Origin: Berryella intestinalis
GTDB taxonomy: Bacteria; Actinomycetota; Coriobacteriia; Coriobacteriales; Eggerthellaceae
Assembly (NCBI RefSeq): GCF_000814825.1
Contig: NZ_CP009302.1
Span: 1,798,001-1,862,000 of the forward strand
Direction of reading: 5' to 3'
Length of the DNA stretch: 64,000 nt
Shown here in pieces: positions 57,396 through 64,000 of the stretch. The stretch's first letter is position 1, and every line of letters starts with the position of its first letter. Made by a program: the position numbers and the translations under genes. The notes below the pieces were generated by a model, which saw nothing but the letters and a program-made list of their open reading frames with translations, was not told where the DNA came from and did not search any database.

Positions 57396-58079
57396 ATGTC
57401 GGAAGAAACCATCGACCTGGGAAAGCTCATGGACGAGCGCGCCTCCACCTACGGGCTGCTGTCCCGCCTGTTCCGCACCGAGGTGGACAGGGAGGCGCTT
57501 AAAGAGCTGCAGGGCATGCGCTTTCCGGTCGCAACGGGAAACTCCCTGATCGACAAGGGGTTTCGCCAGATGTACGACTACCTGAGGACCTCGTGGGACG
57601 ATTCGGTGACCGAGCTGGCCATCGATTACGTCCGATGCTTCATCGGACATGGGGTGAACGGCTACTCGGCCGCCTACCCTTTCGAAAGCGTCTACACCAG
57701 CGAACGGCGCCTCCTCATGCAGGAGGCGCGCGCAGAGGTTCTCCAGATCCTGCGCGATAACAACCTGAAACGCGGAAGCTGGAACGAAGGGGAAGATCAC
57801 ATCGCGCTCGAATTCGAATTCATGCAGCGCCTGTCCGATCGCACGGCACGCTGCCTGCGCGAGAACGACGAGGATCGGGCGATCGAGAACCTGAAGACGC
57901 AAGCCGAGTTCCTCGACGATCACATCCTGAACTGGCTTCCCATGCTCGTGTCCGATATGGGCCAGTTCGCTCAAACCTCGTTCTACCTCGGACTGGGCGA
58001 TCTTGCCCTGGGCTACTCCCAAGAAGACGCCGCTTTGCTGGACGAGCTTCTGGAAAATGCGGGAGAAACAGCCGCGTAA
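57396..58079 (+). CDS. TorD/DmsD-family molybdoenzyme chaperone
   Basis: 227 residues, all helical. TorD-type motifs: DYVRCFIGHGVNGYSAAYPFES with the family's Y-x-x-x-F-x-G core, EDHIALEFEFMQRL and QAEFLDDHILNWLPML. It binds the twin-arginine signal of a molybdenum reductase and supports cofactor insertion. ATG at 57396 with TAGGAGG. It converges on the reductase cluster, whose catalytic subunit is its likely client, and is followed by a strong terminator. Confidence 0.9.
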   Translation: MSEETIDLGKLMDERASTYGLLSRLFRTEVDREALKELQGMRFPVATGNSLIDKGFRQMYDYLRTSWDDSVTELAIDYVRCFIGHGVNGYSAAYPFESVYTSERRLLMQEARAEVLQILRDNNLKRGSWNEGEDHIALEFEFMQRLSDRTARCLRENDEDRAIENLKTQAEFLDDHILNWLPMLVSDMGQFAQTSFYLGLGDLALGYSQEDAALLDELLENAGETAA

Positions 58080-58103
58080 AGCAGACGCCCCGATCGAAAA
58101 CGC

Positions 58104-58132
58104 AAGGCGCGCGGAACACCGCGCGCCTTTTT
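58104..58132 (+). terminator. torD terminator
   Basis: AAGGCGCGCGG and CCGCGCGCCTT form an 11-bp stem with loop AACA, followed by a T run. It also has TTTTCG on the minus side, so it may serve both convergent operons. Confidence 0.85.
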
Positions 58133-58192
58133 CCTTCCCCCGGAACCCGCCCTGCGCGACACGCAAAGGCATCGGTCGCTCAGACCATCCGC

Positions 58193-59389
58193 CTACCGCT
58201 CGAACACGTCGCCGTCTATCGCAAGCTTCATCGTGTTCAGGATCTGGTGCTCGTCGTTCAAAGCGACTGCGCGCCGCCTCATGGCGTAACGATGGACCGA
58301 ACCTTCCAAAATGTACGCCGCCCGCGTATGCGGCAGGATGGTGATCGCCTGATCGGGGCAGATGCTCTTGCAGCTTTCGCAGTTAACGCAGCTTCCAGGG
58401 AAATGGAGGACCCCGAACGACCCGTCCTCGTCGTCGAACTTCTCGAGCGCGCCCGTCGGGCAGAACGTCGTGCACATCCGACAGCTCGAGCACTTCGCGC
58501 CGTCGATGACAACGCATCCCCAAAGACCGGTTTCGATCGTTCCCTCGGGTTCGCTGCCGGCCAGGGCGAGAGCGGTAAGGAGTTTCTCTCGCCGTTGCGG
58601 AAGAAAATGGGGGAGGGTTCCGTCTTTCATGACCTTGAGCACCGAGGAGTCCTCAGGGATGCGGCAATCGGTTCGCGCAAAGCGAGCTTTATCCGCCCGC
58701 TGCGCCAAAGGAGGGTTCGAAGCCCCGGCGGAGAAGTGCTCCGCATACGAGCGTTCGGCCCGAAGCTGTGCTTTGGGATCGGCGAGCAGATCCAGGCGAA
58801 CCCCTTCGACAACCTGGACGTCGAGGTCGATGTCCCAGGCTTCGCACAACGACCGAACGTTGGAGACGACCGTCCGAGCGCAGGAGAGGCCTTGTTTCTG
58901 TTCGCACGAATCGCAGGCTCCGCACGCAAGCTCGATCCTGTTCACCCGCCTCTCGGCAAGCTGGACGAGCAGCGACTCGTCAACCCGCCCCAGGCACACC
59001 ACCTCGGAACACGCCGACGCGCGCATAAACGGACCGATGGATTCGATCAGAGGGCGGCAGGCGATGGTAACGCGGTCCCCCTCGCGCGAAGCGAGGGTGT
59101 CGCGCAACAGCTGGGCGTCGGTGGGGTTGAGCGATTCAAGGGCACACGTCGGGCATACCGTCGCGCATGTCCCGCACCCCACGCACTTGTCCGCATCGAC
59201 GTGCAAGGACCCGTCGACGAGGGATATGCACCCCGACGTGCAGGCCCCGGCGCACCTCATGCAGTTCGCGTTGCGGTTCCTCACCTGCGTGCAGCGGAAC
59301 TGGTGAACCGCGATAGCCTCGCTTCGCACGCCCTCGAAAACGCCTGCGGCGTTGGGCGGGCCTATAACGCGACGGGCCACGTCACTCAC
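58193..59389 (-). CDS. Multi-iron-sulfur protein with MvhD-like middle domain
   Basis: 398 residues. N-terminal Cys-rich segment (FRCTQVRNRNANCMRCAGAC, then SGC) and ferredoxin CVGCGTCATVCPTC at about residues 69-83. A middle domain has CLGRVDESLLVQLAERRV and CGACDSCEQKQGLSC, resembling the delta subunit of methyl-viologen-reducing hydrogenase (MvhD/FlpD). The C-terminal pair is CSSCRMCTTFCPTG and CVNCESCKSICPDQ. It likely moves electrons among several 4Fe-4S clusters. GTG at 59387-59389 overlaps the preceding stop by 8 nt. The exact partner is unknown. Confidence 0.82.
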   Translation of the reverse strand: MSDVARRVIGPPNAAGVFEGVRSEAIAVHQFRCTQVRNRNANCMRCAGACTSGCISLVDGSLHVDADKCVGCGTCATVCPTCALESLNPTDAQLLRDTLASREGDRVTIACRPLIESIGPFMRASACSEVVCLGRVDESLLVQLAERRVNRIELACGACDSCEQKQGLSCARTVVSNVRSLCEAWDIDLDVQVVEGVRLDLLADPKAQLRAERSYAEHFSAGASNPPLAQRADKARFARTDCRIPEDSSVLKVMKDGTLPHFLPQRREKLLTALALAGSEPEGTIETGLWGCVVIDGAKCSSCRMCTTFCPTGALEKFDDEDGSFGVLHFPGSCVNCESCKSICPDQAITILPHTRAAYILEGSVHRYAMRRRAVALNDEHQILNTMKLAIDGDVFER

Positions 59390-60341
59390 CAGCCGGCTTC
59401 GACGCGAGCACCGAGGGATCGACGTTGTCCTCGATGGTCACAGGGCCCTCCTGCACTCCCCTGCCGCTTCTCAGCGGAAGCGACAGAGCCCCAGCCGGAC
59501 AGGCTTCGACGCATGCGCGGCAGCGCGTGCAATCGTCCAGGGTCCGTTCCCCGAATTCCGGGTGACGGACGTTGATCTCGGCCTCGCACACCATCGAGCA
59601 GCGCGAACAAGGGCGCCCCGAAACCGATTCGATGCATTTCGACTCGTCGATAACAGGGCGAAACGTCCGGTTGAACCGGCCGATCAGGTTCATGAACGCC
59701 GCCAGGGGGCAGAAGCGCGCGCACCACTTGCGCAGCAGCGTGGCCTCGAGCACCAGCAGCGCGGGAACCGCAACCACCAGGATGGACACGTCTCCGTTTG
59801 CGAACAGGCGCCATACCAGCAGCACCGTGGCGAACGCCAACCCTATGGGGCACACGATGCAGAACACGGGAAAACCGAACGCAACCGTGGACAGCAGGGC
59901 GCCTCCCAGCACCACGTGACGGGAGTCGAGCTTCGCGCGCCGCTGCTTGCAAGACGCGCATTCCGAGCACTCCGTCCCGCAGCTAAGCTGGTGGCGGGCG
60001 ATGTCGAGCATCCGTTCTCTGCGCTCGTCCTGCTCGACTTTGCGCCTGTTCGCGCTTTTGAAGAACCCGCTGATCCGCTTTCCGAGGGGCACGGGGCACA
60101 CCCATCCGCAAAACGCCCGACCGAACACGGCGATGAACGCCACCATCAAGACCAGCGACACCACGCCACGGGGAACAACCAGATGGGCGGCGATCATGGA
60201 GGTAACGGCGCCGAACGGGCACAGCAGCGAGAACGCATCCCATCCGAAACCCGACAGGGTTCCCGTGCTCAAGCCAGCAACGATGCCGATCGAAAGAAGG
60301 GCGAACAAACCACCCGAAACCGCAATGCGCAGCTTATCCAT
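59382..60341 (-). CDS. NapH-like membrane polyferredoxin
   Basis: 319 residues, about five membrane segments with Cys motifs between them: CGWVCPVPLGK, CSECASC, CIVCPIG, CARFCPLAAF, then C-terminal ferredoxin CTRCRACVEACPAGAL and CSRCSMVCE. NapH and NosR-like proteins pass electrons from quinol across the membrane. ATG at 60339-60341 with GGGGGAA upstream. It is followed 7-8 nt overlapped by the multi-iron-sulfur gene and preceded 9 bp by the NapG-like gene. Confidence 0.88.
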   Translation of the reverse strand: MDKLRIAVSGGLFALLSIGIVAGLSTGTLSGFGWDAFSLLCPFGAVTSMIAAHLVVPRGVVSLVLMVAFIAVFGRAFCGWVCPVPLGKRISGFFKSANRRKVEQDERRERMLDIARHQLSCGTECSECASCKQRRAKLDSRHVVLGGALLSTVAFGFPVFCIVCPIGLAFATVLLVWRLFANGDVSILVVAVPALLVLEATLLRKWCARFCPLAAFMNLIGRFNRTFRPVIDESKCIESVSGRPCSRCSMVCEAEINVRHPEFGERTLDDCTRCRACVEACPAGALSLPLRSGRGVQEGPVTIEDNVDPSVLASKPAGE

Positions 60342-60350
60342 CAGTTCCCC

Positions 60351-61013
60351 CTAGGCTTTCTCGATCGGACGGATAACCACCGCGCGCTCCGACGCCGACG
60401 AGGCGAGGGCTCCGGCGGTAAGGCTCACGCAGACGCTTTCGCACGCACCGCATCCGTTGCATCGATCCTCGATGATGTAGGGCCGCGGGTTGGTCCCGTC
60501 GTCGGTACGCAGCTCGATCGCATCGTAGGGGCACGCATCGTAGCAGTAACGGCACCCGGTGTCGCGAAACGCGAGGCAGGTTTTCTGGTCGATCTTCGCC
60601 ATGCCGATGATCGTCTTCTCCGCAGTCGCCTCGGGCGGAAGATGCAAGGCCTCCGTAGGGCATGCGCTCACGCACAGCGGTACGCCGCCGTTTTCTTCGG
60701 CGCACCAGTCGCAGTACGAGTCGTCGAATGAAAGGACCGGGGTGCGCACGCTCAGCACGCCGCTTTCGAGCTTCGCCGGCACGATGATCCGGCGGGGACA
60801 CGCCCCGAAGCATTTCTGGCACCGAATGCACGCGGCCATCAGCCGCTCTTCGTCCTGCCCTCCCGGCGGCCTGAGCTGCGCGGGCGTTCCCGCGTACTTC
60901 AAAGCACCCAGCCCCATAAGCGCGACCGAGCAGCCGGCGGCGGCCATCAGCGTGCGGCGGGACACCGCCGCCGCATCGACCGCCGGCCTTGCGCCCTTCT
61001 TCCCGTCTTCCAT
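60351..61013 (-). CDS. NapG-like ferredoxin with Tat-like N-terminus
   Basis: 220 residues. The N-terminus SRRTLMAAAGCSVALMGLG looks like a Tat signal/anchor. Four 4Fe-4S sets follow: CIRCQKCFGACP, CDWC...CVSACPTE, CRYCYDACPYD and CNGCGACESVC. NapG-type proteins connect a quinol oxidase (NapH) to a periplasmic reductase. ATG at 61011-61013 is chosen because GGGGG sits 6 nt before it; an upstream ATG at 61017-61019 leaves no room for the site. Confidence 0.88.
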   Translation of the reverse strand: MEDGKKGARPAVDAAAVSRRTLMAAAGCSVALMGLGALKYAGTPAQLRPPGGQDEERLMAACIRCQKCFGACPRRIIVPAKLESGVLSVRTPVLSFDDSYCDWCAEENGGVPLCVSACPTEALHLPPEATAEKTIIGMAKIDQKTCLAFRDTGCRYCYDACPYDAIELRTDDGTNPRPYIIEDRCNGCGACESVCVSLTAGALASSASERAVVIRPIEKA

Positions 61014-61060
61014 ACTCATCCCCCAAACTAACCAAGGTGACCTGCGAAAAGCTCATATCA

Positions 61061-61109
61061 GACGGGGCTCGGTTGCGACGAGCGGGGAACACGAATCGAG
61101 AGCCCCGTC
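61061..61109. repeat. Long-range inverted repeat upstream of the NapG-like gene
   Basis: GACGGGGCTC (61061-61070) and GAGCCCCGTC (61100-61109), 10 bp perfect, 29 bp apart. A second 8-bp repeat, CCTCGCCA/TGGCGAGG, is at 61126-61133 and 61147-61154 just after dmsC. Neither has a T run next to it, so they may be processing or stabilising stems in the 158-bp gap. Function unknown. Confidence 0.6.
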
Positions 61110-61171
61110 AGTATGCGCTTTCCGCCCTCGCCACGGTGACCGGCCCTGGCGAGGACGCTACGTTGAAACGC

Positions 61172-62068
61172 CTAGAAGATCGCGAACACGCTGAGTGCGA
61201 CGACGTACAGAATGCCGCGCCAGCACAGGGTTCCCACGACCACCGATGCCAATCCGATGCCCGCCAGCGAAAGCACGCGTCCGGACTCGGCCGCCCTCTT
61301 CGCGAGGAAGGCGGCGACAGCGGGGATGCAGCAACCTAGGAGGATGCTTCCGCCCCAGAACGCCAGCGCCATGTCGCCCGTGAACATCTGAAAGAAGACG
61401 GCGGACGGAACCGTGACCGCGACGTCGGGCAGCGTGGGATCGAAGTACATCCCCGGTTGGGCATAGCTGCCGGCGGAGTTGGCGATGACCGCCGCATAGA
61501 TCGCCACGGCTGCAAGCTGGGCGAGAGCTGCGATGAAAGCGACCTGGGAAAGCGTTCCGAACGCTGCGGAAGCCTTCTTGACCGCGGCGATGATCAGGAC
61601 GCTCAGAGCGCCGAGGCACGCCGCGTTGGCCAGATAGAACACCTCGAGCATCGGGGTGTTCCATGAGGGAAGGGCCGGCATGTTGTAGCTGTGCCCGGTC
61701 ACGAACACCATGAGAGCCGGCACGACCATCGCGGCAACGGAGACGCCGGCGGGAACCGATCCGTCTTCAGAGCGGCGCATCATCAGGAAGAACAGGACGA
61801 TAACAACGCCCATAAGGACGACCCCAATAAGCTCCTGGGTGATGCCGGACGTGATGTGCCCGAACCCGTTGAAGATGCGCTCCCAGTGCTCGAGGTGCAT
61901 GAACACGGCAACGCCGCCGACCGCCAGCGATGCTGCGGACGCAACCAGGCTGGCAAGCTGCAGCTCGCGCGCCTTGCCGAGAAAGGACAGCAGGCCCTGA
62001 ACGAACAGGATTCCGCTGCTCAGGCACACGAAGAACGTGAACAGGATGAGTGGCCATTGAAGCTCCAT
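61172..62068 (-). CDS. DmsC-like membrane anchor subunit
   Basis: 298 residues with about eight hydrophobic helices, typical of the DmsC/PsrC family that anchors molybdoenzyme complexes and oxidises menaquinol. FMHLEHWERIFNGFGH and VFVTGHSYNMPALPSWNTPM have the usual conserved His/Trp region. ATG at 62066-62068. It follows the ferredoxin subunit by 3 bp and precedes the NapG-like gene by 158 bp. Confidence 0.9.
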   Translation of the reverse strand: MELQWPLILFTFFVCLSSGILFVQGLLSFLGKARELQLASLVASAASLAVGGVAVFMHLEHWERIFNGFGHITSGITQELIGVVLMGVVIVLFFLMMRRSEDGSVPAGVSVAAMVVPALMVFVTGHSYNMPALPSWNTPMLEVFYLANAACLGALSVLIIAAVKKASAAFGTLSQVAFIAALAQLAAVAIYAAVIANSAGSYAQPGMYFDPTLPDVAVTVPSAVFFQMFTGDMALAFWGGSILLGCCIPAVAAFLAKRAAESGRVLSLAGIGLASVVVGTLCWRGILYVVALSVFAIF

Positions 62069-62071
62069 CGT

Positions 62072-62728
62072 CTACCCCCTCCACTTTCGTCCGGAACGAA
62101 GCAGGTACATCAGCCGGGGGTCGTTGCCCGCGTCCGTCAGATGGTGGATCTCGTCGGGCGTGTACGCCTCGACGTAGTCCTTCAGCTTCACCCTCGTCTT
62201 CGTCATCTCGTCGTACTGGCAACCGGGCTCGTCGGGATGGACCGGCGCCTCGAAGTTGTCCACGCCTTCGTCCAGATCCCCGAAGAAACGGGCGCGAGCG
62301 CCGCACTGGGACACGCATTGGGGAAGCTCTCCTTGGGAAATACGCTGTTCGCACAGGGTGCACTTCTCGACGACGCGCTCTTCCTCATTGAGGTAGCGAA
62401 CGCCGTAAGGGCACGCCATGGCGCAGAACTGGCATCCGATGCACTTGGATTTATCCACCTGCACCGTGCCGTCCTCGCGGATGTGCGAAGCCTCGGTCGG
62501 GCAGACCTTGACGCACTCGGGGTTATCGCAGTGCTGGCACTGCACCGGGAGGAAGTACATTTCCACGTCGGGGAACTGCGCGCCCTCGAACTTCGGGTTG
62601 GGGCCGATGCGCAGCGTTTTGATCCAGAACGCTCCGATTTCGACGCCGTTGATGGCCTTGCAGGCAACGGTGCAGGCAAGGCAGCCCGTGCACCGATTCA
62701 GATCGGTGACGATTGCATAGTGAGCCAT
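62072..62728 (-). CDS. DmsB-like four-cluster ferredoxin subunit
   Basis: 218 residues. Four 4Fe-4S motifs: CTGCLACTVACKAIN, CQHCDNPECVKVCPTEA, CIGCQFCAMACPYG and CTLCEQR...CVSQCGARA. Electron-transfer subunit of the CISM complex. No signal peptide; it travels with the catalytic subunit. ATG at 62726-62728, 18 bp after the catalytic gene. Confidence 0.93.
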   Translation of the reverse strand: MAHYAIVTDLNRCTGCLACTVACKAINGVEIGAFWIKTLRIGPNPKFEGAQFPDVEMYFLPVQCQHCDNPECVKVCPTEASHIREDGTVQVDKSKCIGCQFCAMACPYGVRYLNEEERVVEKCTLCEQRISQGELPQCVSQCGARARFFGDLDEGVDNFEAPVHPDEPGCQYDEMTKTRVKLKDYVEAYTPDEIHHLTDAGNDPRLMYLLRSGRKWRG

Positions 62729-62746
62729 GCTCGAATCCTCCTCTCC

Positions 62747-64000
62747 CTATTCCTTGACGACAGTGATATGGTTCATACCCTTCGCCGCAGGGTTCGCGAA
62801 CGTCAGCGCGACCTTGGCGTCGTCGAGGCGCGGGTCGTTGGCCATCCATTCCTTCAGGCGCGGGTCGTTGGCGTTGGCGATGACGGCGTTGCCCTGCGGA
62901 TCGCACGGAACGGGGTTGCCAAACGGCGAGTTCTCCGGCGTCGCAGGGTAGATGACCACGGGCAAGCCGCGCAGCTGGGAAGCTCCGCAGATCCAGCATT
63001 GGGCGTACTTGTCCATGAGGCAGTTCACGTTGACCAGTTCGAACCCGTGGCTCGCCGTGTCGATCTCGGGATACCACCATGCATGGTTCGCGTTGACCGT
63101 GCCCTCCTTGATGCCGTAGTACAGGTCGACCACTTCGCGGATGGCGCCCCAGGGACTGCGAATCCACACCCACTGCCCCTGCTCGAGGCCAAGGCGCGCG
63201 GCATCGTTCGGGTTGATCTCGAAACGCGGGGAGGGCCACAGCTCGCGGCACCACGGGAGCTGGCGATGCTCGGAGTGGAAGTACACCGGCTGACGGGAGC
63301 CCGTCGTGGCGATGAATGCGTTGTCGGGGTACTTCTTCAGCGCCTCGCGGTACTCTTCGACCAGATGGTCTCCGTGGTAGTTGTCGTTGATGTAGGCCGC
63401 CGTGGTGGAAATCTTGTCCGCCAAAGACGCGTCGTAGTACTCGGGGTTGGAGATCTTCGAGTTCTTGGGCTCCACCCAATGGGGGAACTTGTCGATATCG
63501 GGGATCTTCGGGTCGATCACGTTCGTGCTCGCAAACGTTGCGGTTCCGTCGGGGATGTAGGATTCGGCGATCGTGGACCAGATCTCCACCTTGCCCGTCG
63601 GGGTCATGAACGCGCACTTCTCGTCGATGGCAGAGTACAGGTTGTAGCCGCCCTGCTGACGACGATAGCCCATCTCCCAGCGACGGTAGGTACCCCAGCG
63701 CTCGGGATGCCATTTGCGGCAGTCGAACCAGCCCTCTTCCTGGAACTTCTTGGCATACTGCGGGAAGTCGGGCCCCTTCGGGAACTCCTCGGTGTGCCAC
63801 CAGTCAACCGCATCCTTCAAAACGCGGTACTCCTGCTCCTCATAGCCAACCGTTCCGCCCATCTGGACGAAATTGCGGTAATCGAGGTTGTTCCATTCGT
63901 CGTACTCGGGGTCGCGGTTGTTCCACACCACGCCCATGGCCTTGTACAGGCAGATCACGGCGACAGGATCGAAGATGCAGTCTCCCATGGGCTCCACCGC
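62747..64000 (-). CDS. Molybdopterin oxidoreductase catalytic subunit (DMSO reductase family), C-terminal part
   Basis: At least 417 residues are visible, the C-terminal portion; the gene continues past the window end. Seen: WHTEEFPKGPDFPQYAKKF, GKVEIWST, TTGSRQPVYFHSEHRQLPW, NPNDAARLGLEQGQWVWI and the C-terminal MGD-binding region with GTVNANHAWWYP. These fit the PsrA/PhsA/DmsA-type catalytic family, which reduces sulfur, nitrogen or aromatic compounds. Substrate cannot be set here because the active-site ligand and N-terminal signal lie outside. Confidence 0.9.
   Translation of the reverse strand, partial: AVEPMGDCIFDPVAVICLYKAMGVVWNNRDPEYDEWNNLDYRNFVQMGGTVGYEEQEYRVLKDAVDWWHTEEFPKGPDFPQYAKKFQEEGWFDCRKWHPERWGTYRRWEMGYRRQQGGYNLYSAIDEKCAFMTPTGKVEIWSTIAESYIPDGTATFASTNVIDPKIPDIDKFPHWVEPKNSKISNPEYYDASLADKISTTAAYINDNYHGDHLVEEYREALKKYPDNAFIATTGSRQPVYFHSEHRQLPWCRELWPSPRFEINPNDAARLGLEQGQWVWIRSPWGAIREVVDLYYGIKEGTVNANHAWWYPEIDTASHGFELVNVNCLMDKYAQCWICGASQLRGLPVVIYPATPENSPFGNPVPCDPQGNAVIANANDPRLKEWMANDPRLDDAKVALTFANPAAKGMNHITVVKE

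Overview
This 64 kb window is high-GC chromosomal DNA from an actinobacterium of the class Coriobacteriia, most likely family Eggerthellaceae. That placement is an inference from three things: the rRNA sequences, a membrane-embedded LuxR regulator of the kind expanded in that family, and a molybdenum/iron-sulfur respiratory cluster with a TorD chaperone. I cannot name the genus from sequence alone. I see no phage, insertion sequence or CRISPR array.

Layout. 0-3.2 kb: icd and acnA (acnA cut by the left edge) and a HEAT-like protein. 3.4-8.5 kb: a complete rRNA operon on the minus strand (16S-23S-5S, no spacer tRNA) with tandem promoters and a terminator. 9-18 kb: tyrS, a large U32-family protein, and two related class A penicillin-binding proteins around a small lipoprotein. 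18-25 kb: argC-argJ-argD, a lone antitoxin-like gene, panF with its YhdT-type partner, and map. 25-29.2 kb: pheS-pheT behind a Phe T-box. 29.2-40.8 kb: an AT-richer surface-polysaccharide cluster, transcribed leftward in the order LCP ligase, priming sugar transferase, PHP-phosphoribosyltransferase fusion, LicD, TarI/IspD-like cytidylyltransferase, SDR, two glycosyltransferases, Wzx flippase, Wzy-like polymerase. 41-45.5 kb: a Trp T-box, TrpP-type S component, two ECF ATPases, EcfT and nfo. 45.5-52 kb: recN, dtd, an MGMT-like protein, an SMR pair, uvrB and coaE. 52-56.4 kb: an OatA-like acyltransferase, a LuxR membrane regulator and a small secreted protein. 56.5-64 kb: an unknown gene with torD, converging on a complex iron-sulfur molybdoenzyme cluster (catalytic subunit cut by the right edge).

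How the parts work together. The polysaccharide cluster looks like a Wzx/Wzy-dependent wall glycopolymer: primed on undecaprenyl phosphate, decorated through a CDP-alditol/LicD route, and attached to peptidoglycan by the LCP protein. The PBPs and OatA-like protein act on the same wall. The TrpP-ECF operon appears to be tryptophan uptake controlled by uncharged tRNA-Trp: both the specifier codon and the discriminator-pairing base agree with Trp. The right-hand cluster looks like an anaerobic reductase with a DmsABC-like core plus NapG/NapH-like and MvhD-like iron-sulfur proteins that could feed electrons to it.

Most notable observations: (1) in the two ECF ATPases, the degenerate residues all fall in the same composite ATP site; (2) a PHP-PRTase fusion sits in a polysaccharide locus; (3) TrpP is coupled to its own ECF module under a Trp T-box; (4) the respiratory cluster carries an unusual set of accessory iron-sulfur proteins.
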